From the NCBI GenBank assembly GCA_032191485.1, contig JAVDOI010000043.1, positions 779,078 to 843,077 of the forward strand: a stretch of 64,000 nt of DNA. The letters are read 5' to 3'. Within the stretch, counting starts at the first letter, position 1. Every line of letters begins with the position of its first letter. Below the pieces are notes generated by a model, which was not told where the DNA came from, made no database searches, and worked only from the letters and a program-made list of their open reading frames with translations. Position numbers and translations under genes: made by a program. This DNA comes from Leptoclinus maculatus (Eukaryota; Chordata; Actinopteri; Perciformes; Stichaeidae). Positions 27,701 to 39,700 of this stretch are shown piece after piece.

Positions 27701-30700
27701 TGTTGATGCACCAGCCTCTGCTCTCAAACAGCTGGGTATCTTCACCGTTGCAATTGGAACCAAGGGGTCTGATAGCAGAGAACTGCAGAAGATATCCCAC
27801 GATGACAATTCTGCTCTCTCTGTGTCTGATTTCACTGACCTTCAACGCATCCAACAGCAACTTCAGTCCTCCTTGGAGGCTATGGTTATTGACGTCACAC
27901 CAGAATCACCAACTGTACTTGGTATGTAAACAAGCACAGCCTCTTGCTGTCTTGAAAGGAAACTTGACTTTTTCACCTACACTGAGGGATATGAATCCAG
28001 TGAAATACCTGTTTAGCTCAATGTTATTTTGTTAAAAGAGGTTATGGTGTGCTTCCTTACTATACAAAATTAGATAAAGCAGGGCTTGTGCTTTTCAAAA
28101 AGTAGTTTCTAACTTCATGATTAGTATACAAAACGTACCTTTTGCAAAAGATTTTATTTTTTGTATTCCTGTCTTCTCTCAGTTGACCCTACCCAAAAGG
28201 ATATTGTTTTCCTTCTGGATGGTTCTGATGGCACAAGGAATGGCTTCCCTGCTATGCGTGATTTTGTTGAGAAAGTGGTAGAGAAACTCAATGTTGGAGA
28301 AAGCAAAGACCGTGTCTCTGTAGTCCAATACAGCAGAGATGCAGAGGTCCATTTCTATTTGAATACATACACCACAAAAGAAGATATTGTGGATTCAGTA
28401 AGAGGGCTGAGACACAGAGGAGGCAGACCCCTCAACACCGGGGCCGCCCTCCAATACGTCAGGGACAACGTCTTTACAAACTCCGCCGGGAGTAGGCGCC
28501 TGCAAGCTGTTCCACAGATATTGATCCTACTAAATGGTGGAAGGTCTTTTGACAATGTAGATACTCCAGCCTCTGTTCTCAAACAGCAGGGCATCCTTGT
28601 CATTGGCATTGGAACAAGGAGCTCTGACAGTGGAGAGATGCGGAAAATATCACATGACCCTAATTACACTCTATCCGTGTCTGAGTTCACTGACCTCCCT
28701 AGTGTTCAAGAACAGCTCACCTCTCTAATGAGCACAGGGCTAGTGATGGCCACACCCATGACAACAACAGTAACTGGTAAGAACGTGACTGAATTTACAT
28801 TTCAAGATGATGGTAGTACGCAACTTGAACTGTACTAAAGTGTATTACTTCAAGTTCAGGTCAGCCAGTGCAACTTTGACAAAACAGTTGAGCTTGGATT
28901 AATAGAGTCAATTTGAAAACCTTGGGGTTCACTTTTATCATCTGACTTTTGTACGGTAAATGTTTGAAACATGAACCTAAATATGTCTTAAATTCTATGT
29001 TTCCCAGTGGTGATACAGCCAACAGGAAGAGATGTTGTATTCTTGTTGGATGGATCTGATGGTACTAGAACTGGATTCCCAGCTATTCAAGACTTTGTCC
29101 AAAGAGTAGTAGAGACACTCAGTGTGGATGATAACAAAGACCGTGTCTCAGTGGTTCAGTACAGCAGAGATCCAGCTGTCCAGTTCTATTTGAACACATA
29201 CGCGACAAAAGTCGAGATCCTTGACATTGTCAGAGGTTTGAGGCACAAAGGCGGAAGACCCCTCAACACTGGAGCAGCTCTCCAATACTTGAGAAATAAT
29301 GTCTTCACGGCCTCTGCTGGAAGCAGGCGCCTGGAAGGAGTTCCACAGATCCTGATATTGCTAAGTGGTGGACGGTCTTCTGACAGTGTTGATGCACCAG
29401 CCTCTGCTCTCAAACAGCTGGGTATCTTCACCGTTGCAATTGGAACCAAGGGGTCTGATAGCAGAGAACTGCAGAAGATATCCCACGATGACAATTCTGC
29501 TCTCTCTGTGTCTGATTTCACTGACCTTCAACGCATCCAACAGCAACTTCAGTCCTCCTTGGAGGCTATGGTTATTGACGTCACACCAGAATCACCAACT
29601 GTACTTGGTATGTAAACAAGCACAGCCTCTTGCTGTCCTGAAAGGAAACTTGACTTTTTCACCTACACTGAGGGATATGAATCCAGTGAAATACCTGTTT
29701 AGCTCAATGTTATTTTGTTAAAAGAGGTTATGGTGTGCTTCCTTACTATACAAAATTAGAGAACGCACGGCTTGTGCTTTTCAAAAAGTAGTTTCTAACT
29801 TTATGATTAGTATACAAAACGTACCTTTTCCAAAAGTTTTTATTTTTTGTCTTCCTGTCTTCTCTCAGTTGACCCTACCCAAAAGGATATTGTTTTCCTT
29901 CTGGATGGTTCTGATGGCACAAGGAATGGCTTCCCTGCTATGCGTGATTTTGTTGAGAAAGTGGTAGAGAAACTCAATGTTGGAGAAAGCAAAGACCGTG
30001 TCTCTGTAGTCCAATACAGCAGAGATGCAGAGGTCCATTTCTATTTGAATACATACACCACAAAAGAAGATATTGTGGATTCAGTAAGAGGGCTGAGACA
30101 CAGAGGAGGCAGACCCCTCAAAACCGGGGCCGCCCTCCAATACGTCAGGGACAACGTCTTTACAAACTCCGCCGGGAGTAGGCGCCTGCAAGGTGTTCCA
30201 CAGATATTGATACTACTAAATGGTGGAAGGTCTTTTGACAATGTAGATACTCCAGCCTCTGTTCTCAAACAGCAGGGCATCATTGTCATTGGCATTGGAA
30301 CAAGGAGCTCTGACAGTGGAGAGATGCGGAAAATATCACATGACCCTAATTACACTCTATCCGTGTCTGAGTTCACTGACCTCCCTAGTGTTCAAGAACA
30401 GCTCACCTCTCTAATGAGCACAGGGCTAGTGATGGCCACACCCATGACAACAACAGTAACTGGTGAGAAAGTGACTGAGTCTTAAAATATCTGTTTTCAT
30501 CAGCAGTTTTTTAAAATTAATTTTGGCAAGTCTTTTCAGTCCTGGGAAAGGGATCCCTCCTTACTCGCTCTTCCTCAGGTGTTTTTATTTCTTTCACCGT
30601 TAAAGGGGTTTTGTTTGGGGAGTTTTTACTTATACCCGAAGCAATGGTCTAAGAGTACAGAGGGTCTCATATGCTGTTCATATTGTAAAGAACCTATGAC

Positions 30701-33700
30701 ACATTTTTTGATATTAGGCTAGATAATTAAAAGTGACTTGACTTGAATTTTAGTTAAGTGCTTTTCAACTTGGCCATAGACTTCAATCGTCTTATCTTGA
30801 TTTAATCACATGCAAACAACTGATCAAGCAAACTGTACTTAAACTTCACAAGACCGGTTAAATATTACGACAGTTCATGTTAGATGTATTCATATTACTG
30901 TATTCTAGCATTGATGGCTTTCCTTCCAACTTATCCTGACTCATGTCCTATGTCGTGTTGTGTCGCATCAACAATTACAGTATCATTAGTAATTTCATTA
31001 TTATTTGTGTACTTTACACTTCACCCTGCCCTTTTGCACATATTGCTGTTGATGTTTTAATATAATGTAATGATTTGTTTTTAATGTATTATAATCTGTC
31101 TTTTTAAAGAGAGAACTCGCCCAAATGTGTTTGGCTTAGAAAAAAGGACTTCCTTTTGGTCAAGTAAAGTTTGCATTCAAAAAGTCTGTGCTCTTCATCC
31201 ATTAATCTATTCTTGATTCTAAAGACGTTCTTGAGTCTGAGTCTCAAACAAAGGAAACAATGAGTAGTCATTTCACAAACTCATACAAGGATATTTTTGG
31301 TGGCATTCTTTCCTTTCTTTTCTTTTCTTTTCTTTTCTTTTTATCTTATTTATATTCATAATGTTCTTTTCAATCATATTCCTAATCTCCCATTTAGATT
31401 TTTTTATATAGGTACTCACATCCACCATCTGTGTCAATCTCTCAGTAAAATAATTTTCTATCGAGAAAAGAACAATTTTAATATTATTTAAATTTCTCGT
31501 CACATTATCAAGAAGCCTGTACTTCCACATTTAAGCAGTTCTTTGAAATGAACTTCCAAAATTGTTTTAATTTCTATTTGTTAATTTTGTTTTTAATTGA
31601 TGCACTGCACAATGGGATATAGATAAGATAAACATGTTTCCTTGCATTGATAATAGGGACTGAAGTCCAGGAAATAGCAACACAAAGTTCTTCTCCTATT
31701 CAAGGAACATTATAATGTTTACAAGTGTTCATTTATACGAGAAAAATATTGTGTTTTTTTTGTCATGGTTTAGAAAGTTTTCATTCAGCAGAAACTTTCC
31801 CTTCTCATGGTAAATAAAACATATACAACAGCAGAAAATAGCAAGTATAATGCGGATACAATACAATACAATCATTTAAGATCTGGGACCTCCATATACT
31901 TTTGGAGCCAGTTTAGACTATGGAGATGGTTGTTGTTTACGAAGAATTAGCTCTAGCTCATAGATACAGAAGATGGAATACCTGATATAATAGATCTTGC
32001 ATTAACATAAGATTATTCTTAATGCACACAAGCAGCTATTGCAAAGTAGGTAAAATGTAAGTTTTGTGTTGATGTTATCATCAGTTCCTGTTAAGATCAC
32101 AGCAGCAGCATATTGTACTTGCTGAGTCCTTCAGTTTATAACTACAGCACTTACATTTTGAGTGGGTTCACAAGTTTTAGGATTTTTTATTGTGAGAAAA
32201 TGTATCTGGCTACCTGCTGGCTGGCTCAGACTTCTCTGTGTGGATGATTTACAGTATACAGTGACGGAAATTGAAGTTGTGAGATGTAGGCTGGATGTGA
32301 CAAGCTTCTTCTGCCATCCATTACATTCTCTATGACTCATTGTTATTTTCAACTAATTTAACTTTAATTCATTTTCATCCAAATGTTATGCTGTAAGAAG
32401 ACATTCTTTCCCACAGTCTACAAGGTCCCCATTTAATGAGGAAGAGAAAGAGAAAGAGGAAAAGTTTGGAGAAAATATAAATGGCCTCCTGAATATGCAT
32501 CAGATTACCACAAATTGTTTGGGAACAAATTATGGGCTAAACTTTTCACCATGTTATCAAGTCAAGAAGGAGTCCAACAATCTGTTATGATTTACCCAAA
32601 CATGGGTGTATAATTGCTGCTGTAATATTCTATTGACCTTTTCTTCCATATTTTGATAATTTCTCAATTAGGTTATACTAATATTACCTTTTCTGTCTTT
32701 CAGCTGAGACGCAAGGCCCCCGGAAGGATATCGTTTTCCTTATTGATGGATCTGATGGTGTTGGACGGGAATTTCCTATCATCCAGGAGTTTATCCGCAG
32801 GGTTGTAGAGAGTCTCAATGTGGGCGAGAATAAGATCCAGATTGGTGTCGTCCAGTATGGTGACTTTGCTCAAGCTGACATGTTTCTGAACACACATACA
32901 ACTAAAGAAGGTGTTTTGCAAGCCGTCAGGGGAATGAGGCAGCGAGGAGGAAGACAACGTAACCTGGGTCAGGCCTTGCAGTTTGTCAGTCAGGATGTTC
33001 TGACAGCGGCACGCGGTAGCAGGAAGCAAGAGGGTGTACCTCAGTTTGTAATTGTCGTCTCCAGTGGGTCTTCAACAGATGACATCAGTAGTGCAGCATC
33101 TTCCCTCAAACAATCTAGAGTTCTTCCCTTCAGCATCGGGACCAGGGATGTTAACCCTACAGAGCTTAAGGTGGTGTCATACGTGCCTAACTTTGCCTTC
33201 ATTATCGATGACCTTCCTGGCCTGTACACAGTCCAAGAAAACTTAATCAACACTCTCACTGAGCTGTCAGATGATGACATCAGCAGGATGAGTCCAGTAT
33301 TCCCAACCATTGATGGTAATTTTACTCAATTCAATTGTTTAAATTTTGATTTTCAGTTTAAATTAATTTTCACACACCCCACATACTTTACTACAGTATA
33401 TGTTGGTCTTCTTGTGACTTACTCTGAAACAATATTTGACTCTTTCAGTCATACTGCATGTTCTCTATAGATAATAGAAACTCTGAAGTTAATAATCATA
33501 AATTGTTGCTGTGCTTGCATTCCTTTCGAGCAGTAATCACAGCAGCACCCACAGGAGGAGAAAAGAGGGATGTTGTATTTCTGATAGATGGCACCACAGC
33601 GGTGCGTAGTGAGTTCCCTTCCATCCGTGAAATGATAAGAAGAGTTGTGGAGAAGCTGGATGTAGGATTGGATAAGGTCCGAATTTCAGTGGTACAGTAC

Positions 33701-36700
33701 AGTGATGTACCGAAGCTAGAATTTCTTCTGAATGAATTCTCCACCAAAGATGAGGTACGCCAGGCTGTGACGAAACTTCGAAGCAAAGGTGGGGACCGTC
33801 TAAACACAGGTCGGGCTCTTGAGTGGGTCTATAGAAACATCTACCAGAGGTCAGCGGGAAGCCGCATTGAGGATGGTGTGCCCCAGTTCCTCATTCTAGT
33901 TACAGGTGGCAAGTCGACAGATGATGTATCCGCTGCAGCTGAACAACTTAAGAGAAACCAGGTTGCACCTCTTGCCATTGGTTCAAGGAATGCCGACCCT
34001 GATGAACTGAGACAGATTTCCCTGAAGCCTGAACTGGTATATACAGTTGACAGTTTCCAGCAGCTTCCAAGAGTGGAGTCGCAGCTCATTGATTCAGTCC
34101 GAACAATATCCACCGCTGACATCATCAGCAGTTATGTTCCTCCGTCAGTGGACTTAGGTAAGAAATACTTTTGTATGTATTCAGTTAAAGTTAACTTCAA
34201 CATGTAAATGTTCAAAACAGTTACTGAAATATGCATTATTTGCTTTTTACCATTGTTTTACATTGCTCATATAATTAAAAAAGAGGTATAGTGGTAGAGT
34301 TCTTTTTTTTAAGTGCATAATTCCTTTTCTAATAAATTTAAAAATAAACTATACCTCCCTTTCTCTTTTTTGTGCTTATTTTGCAGACAATTTAAATCTT
34401 GGGAGAAAGGACATCATTTTCCTTATTGATGGCTCAGACAATACAGGTTCTGATGGCATTGCGCATATCCGTGACTTCATCCTCAACATTGTCCAACAAC
34501 TCGACGTGCAGCCTGATCAAGTGCGCGTTGGGGTTGTCCAGTATGCAGATAGAGTTAAAACAGAGTTCTCACTCAACTCTCACAACAACAAGCCAGCTGT
34601 TGTCTCTGCTATCAAAAGACTTCGTCAGATGACTGGCCGGTCTTCAGATCTGGCTGATGCCATTGAGTATGTTATACAGAGGGAGTTAAAACCTGCTGCA
34701 GGGGTTCGTCAAGAGGCCTCCCAGCATCTTGTGGTTCTCACAGGTGGACGTTCCCCCCAAGATGTTTCCATCTATGGACCTCTGCTTAAGGGCGCCCGTG
34801 TCAACTGCATTGGTGTTGGAGCTGCTAATGCCGACAGAAATCAGCTAACCCAAATAGCCACCAGCTCAGCTGATGTCTTCCAGGTTGCTGACTTCCCTGG
34901 CTTGCCAGCAATTAAGCCAGGGGTTATTGACAGGTTGAGTGGGACCATTACAGAGGAAATACCCATAGGTTTGTAAAAAAAGTATATACATATAACAGAT
35001 ACTTAGATAACACAGTTTACCTAAATATGGTCTAATAATGCTAAAATCTAATGAATACATTTTTCTCAAGTTCTTCTTTTGTTTTCACCCTGTCCTCATC
35101 AATATCTTATCTTCCTTCTCATAGTATCCGGCCTGCCTCCACCAAAAAAAGCTGATATAGTGTTTTTGGTAGATGGCTCCATTAACTTAGGCAGGGACAA
35201 CTTCAAAGAAGTGATGTTGTTTATTAGCAACCTAATTGATCTGTTCTTCAACGAGAGAGACAACCTGCGGATCGGCCTGGCACATTATGCCACAGATGTG
35301 ACTGATGTCTTCTATCTCAACACATACCAGAACAGGCAGGACATTTTAAGTGCCATTGGCCGAGCAGAGTACAAAGGCGGACGTAGAATCAACACTGGTG
35401 CAGCCATTCGCCACATTCAAGATGTTCACTTTACCAAAGAAAAAGGCAGCAGGGTGGATGAGGGCACTCCTCAGATCCTAATGATTCTCACTGGAGGACG
35501 CTCAGCTGATGATGGCAAAACAGCAGCCCTTGGTCTGAAGAAAAAAGGCGTGAGAGTCTTTGCTGTAGGAGTGGGCGACATTGAGAATGAGTTAGAAAAC
35601 TTAGCAAGTGAGTCTTCCACTGTGGCTAGAGCAAGCACCTTTCTGGAACTCTCAGAGCTCAATGAGCAAATCCTGGAGACTTTGGATGATGAAGTGAAAG
35701 GGAGTCTGTGTGTTGGTGTGCAGGAAACTCCTAAAAGTAAGTGACATGGTATTACTGTTTACTTGCTAATGGACCTTGTACACATTTCATTTGCAACTTG
35801 TAATTACGTTTTAGTTTCCCCATGTTTTCTGTGGTTCACACAAAAATGCCATGATTTGTTTTACAGCCTGCAGCATAGAGGTGTTGGTGGGCTTTGATGT
35901 TTCTGCCCAGGACATCTTCAGTGCTCAGACCAACCTCCAGATGAAGGTTGATGCCATTCTGAAAAGAATTTCCAAAATGGCAGCTATCAGTTGCTCATCT
36001 GGGCAGATTCCCTCTGTGCAAGTTGGCATGCTGGCCCTAGACTCAGCCTCTGAGCCTGTTCAGCTGGACTTCACAGACAAGGCTGATGCGCTCTTTGAGG
36101 AGTTCAAAGCCCTACGGAGTCGTGGCCCCTTTGTCCTCAATGGCAAGACCATCTCAGCTTACACCAATAGGTTCAAAACTAGACAGGACGACGTTGTCAA
36201 GGTTGGTTACGTAATCCGTTTCAATTAGAAATGTCCCAAGCCAAAATAACATTGCAAAAAAAACATAATATTTCTAATATCCGATCTTAACTATCTCTTT
36301 CTCATTAGCAAAGGGCAGTGTACAAAACATCCAAGTAGCAGATATTCATTTTTAGCCAGCACTGGCTGTTGCCATATCAGCTGCTAATTAACATTAATTC
36401 TGTGAGTAACATGATGGCTGGCCAAAGTGAAACTTGTCCATTCTCTGCTGAAATTATTCTCTGTAAGGCTGTGCCTGTACTTGTCAAAGATAGTTTGTGA
36501 AAGAAGAACCTCCACTCTGTAACAACACTGTACAATCAGAGCAGACTGAGTGTTTCTTTGGTTCCAACAACAGAGTAATATTTCTCCTCTTTAGCGGATT
36601 GTGTGAAGTCAGTTTGTATTCCCCGAGTTACTCTTCATTCATATCATATCAATTTAAGATAATCAATTTAATAGTTTTGAACGAGAACCTTTAGTATTTA

Positions 36701-39700
36701 GATAAATTTGCACATGAAAAATACGTTGATCCAACTTTAGAAATCCACAGCTGTTATTTCTAATTGTCAGATAAATATTTAATCAACATTTAGATGGATA
36801 AAAGTGTAGGTTCGAATCTGTATCCGCACATACCTAACATTAAAGTACTTGGATCAGGATCATGGCCAGAAAAACAGGAACTGAAATGTGTTTTTCCCCT
36901 TAAGGTTGTCGTTCATCTTACTGATGGTATTGACGCCCCATTTGATGAATTGAAAAAGCGAGTTGACGAGCTTCATTTGTCAGGTAAAAAGATGATATAG
37001 TACAAATGGCCCTTCATGGCTATTTATCCTTAAACCTCTGTGAAATTATAACAATATCATATTCAGAAGTAATTCATTTTCCTGAATATCTGTAAAACAG
37101 GAGTGAACAGTTTCATCCTGGTCGGGCTGGAGCGGGTGCCCAAATTTGAGGAAGCTTTGCTGCTGGAATTTGGTCGGGGATTCAGGTACACCAGACCTTT
37201 ACGACTCAATATCATGGACTTGGACTATGAGCTAATGGAAGAACTGGTGAGTACTAATCATATAGGCGAAAGACTTTCATGAGCTTTTGTTTTCCTCTTG
37301 AATCACTCAATATTTGTTTTATTTTGCTGCGCAGGACAATATTGCAGAGAGGGAGTGCTGTGCAGTGCCATGCAAATGCAGTGGCACCAGAGGAGACCGA
37401 GGAGCAGTTGGACTCTCAGCAACTAAGGTAGTCAATGTTGAGATCTTGCCTTTAATTACGCCATACAATAATTGTTTATCAGAGGCTAATACTTTATTGT
37501 TTTGTCTTCCAGGGTGCTCCAGGATCTCCAGGAAGCCAAGGACATCCTGGAGATGAGGGTGGACCTGTAAGTTTGAGGGTCTTTCTTACATATGTAGTAA
37601 CAGTCTGACATTTTTTCCATGAGAAACTTTCAGACACCTGCTGTAAACTGCTGTCATGATCTATAACTGCTGTTTAACCATATTTCCTGATTTCAAGATG
37701 TACAGTGACCACTTTCAATGGTTTGTTTTTCCCACCACTTTATGTTCCTTCATATTGCATCCCTCCTATATTTTGTCACAGTATTTCATTGTCTTTTTTA
37801 TTGTCCTGTAATGACAGGGAGAGAGAGGTCCTCCTGGTGTGAATGGAACTCAGGGTTTCCAGGGATGTCCTGGACAAAGAGGTGTCAAGGTAAAGGCTTT
37901 GATATGAACTGTAACGTTCAACTCATTTTATTTTTTTGATTTATTTAATACAGTGGTGTGATACTGTTTTTTTCTTTTGTTCAGGGTTCTCGTGGGTACT
38001 CAGGAGAAAAGGTGAGTATTTGTTCTTTCTTCAAAGTCTCCATTAGTAGATAAAAGAAAAAAGGCTACTGATTAACCAACGGCTACTGTGTTACAGGGAG
38101 ACTTTGGAGAAATTGGGCTTGATGGAATCAATGGAGAAGACGTAAGTGTGTGTTATATTAGATTTTAAGTCCATTTCTTTAATATGTAATGTAATGGGAA
38201 AAATATATTTTGTATCATGAAATGTTTTAACAGATGAACAACTGAAAGAGAAAGAGGAGAACACTGACAAAACGCAGCAGTCCTGCAAAGTAAACAATCA
38301 ATTTATGAGCCTAGTGTCTGGGTTTGTTTCGAACTGATCACACACTCCCAGAGTTGAACAAAGGTGAAGGTTTCTCCTTTGTCTGTGTGATGAGTTTAGG
38401 ACAGGCCATAAAACCATAAACTAGTTCCTAGTTGAACATACCTGGCATAAGTCCAGATAAGAACGACAACTAGGCTGTAAACAAAATCTACTCTCTGTCT
38501 ATGATTTATCTGAAGGCGGGAACCTGGGTTTGCTTAAATGATGTGATGTTTCTGTACGATGTTGAAGCTTCCAACACAGGCACTGACTGAGTGGCTGTGT
38601 TGTATTTTCCCTTGCAAGCGAATAAACGAACGAGACAACTTTGAATCTTCTGAAGACTATATTATTGATTTGTGAACAAAACTCTCTTCTCCCGATCAAC
38701 ATAGAAATATTCTACCACAATTATGAATCAAACAGAATCATATATGGTTGCTTCTCGTCTTAAGCTGTGTGGCACCAATGAGTTCATGTGGCAAACACAT
38801 GCGAGTGTGAACTGGTTTATACATGATTGTGGGGTTTAATTGGCATCTGCTGTATGTTTTCAGGGTAAAAGTGGAGTGGCTGGACCCTCGGGAGAGAGCG
38901 GAAACCCTGGCAGGAGTGTGAGTGACTAGATGCAATTTTAGCTTTAGATTTGTTTCTACCCATTTTTCTTTAAAAATCTCAAATGGTTAGTGCTGATAAA
39001 TGCTCGCTAAGCATATTTACTGGTTTTAGGGTCCCAAAGGTACCAAAGGACAAGCAGGAGACAGAGGAGAAATTGGAATCAGAGGAGACCCTGTGAGTAT
39101 TATGGAAACTGGGTATAGTGCCATTTACAATGTCATGTCTGAATCAATAAAACAACATATTGTGTTAAACAATAAAAACATTATTATTGAACTGATTTGG
39201 GTAGATTATTGAGGAATATTATGTGCATTACTCGATTGTTTGGAAATGTGTTTGCATGCACACAGTACATGAACATAGAGTCAAAATTACTAATAACCTG
39301 TTAAGAATTCCCAGACCAGCTTGGATTGAGTCATGAAGTTATATTCATCTGTTCCTTATTGGCCACTATTTTTATGCCGTTGAGCTGGGCTCCCAACAGT
39401 GGCCAGCAGTAACTGATCATTTAGTATGTGCATCCCTCCCTCAGCATGCCGTTCTTGTCCCAGGCAGTTTGTAGACATAGGAACATGTTCTTGGTCTGTG
39501 TTTTAGAGTGTTTGAATGTAGTTGAAAATTGACAAAGGAATATCTGTCTAATAGGGTACAAGTGGACAAGATAACAACCGCGCAGGACCTAAAGGAGACG
39601 GCGGTGATGCTGGACCAGCGGTAATGTCCCCCTTCACACATTGTATTATTATAGAAAAACAATCCTGCCAATGCATTTTTCAACATGACATGGTTGGTTG

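Larger units (their letters stand above)
5185..30480 (+). repeat. 15-unit tandem array of a two-exon (A+B) vWA cassette, period about 1,686 bp
   Basis: A-exon starts are spaced 1687, 1698, 1698, 1686, 1698, 1686, 1687 and then 1686 bp for the rest. The 1698 values come from a 12-bp insertion in B2, B3 and B5, and the 1687 values from one extra base in the A-B intron. Each unit is A exon (600), intron (about 261), B exon (594 or 606), intron (231). Splice sites and reading frames are intact in all 30 exons. The 5' homology edge is near 5185 in the intron and the 3' edge is about 20 bp past exon B15. Copies are near-identical, including introns, so the expansion is recent. Confidence 0.95.

Noticed and set aside
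5544..29546. Minus-strand frames of 61, 84 and 111 codons repeated through the array
   Set aside because: They are antisense shadows of the A and B exons. They recur only because the exons are duplicated and have no domain content.
5723..29721. Overlapping plus-strand frames of 112-118 codons across the A exon ends
   Set aside because: They are out of frame with the vWA module and run through the donor site into the intron. Conservation follows from the duplication alone.
5366..30462. Array as many separate small genes
   Set aside because: Each exon has acceptor and donor sites with phase 1-1 ends, and none has a promoter, start context or stop of its own. They are exons of one gene.
31273..32352. 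Short frames in the intron after the array as extra exons
   Set aside because: They show no vWA motifs, and the longest covers a simple TTTTC repeat.
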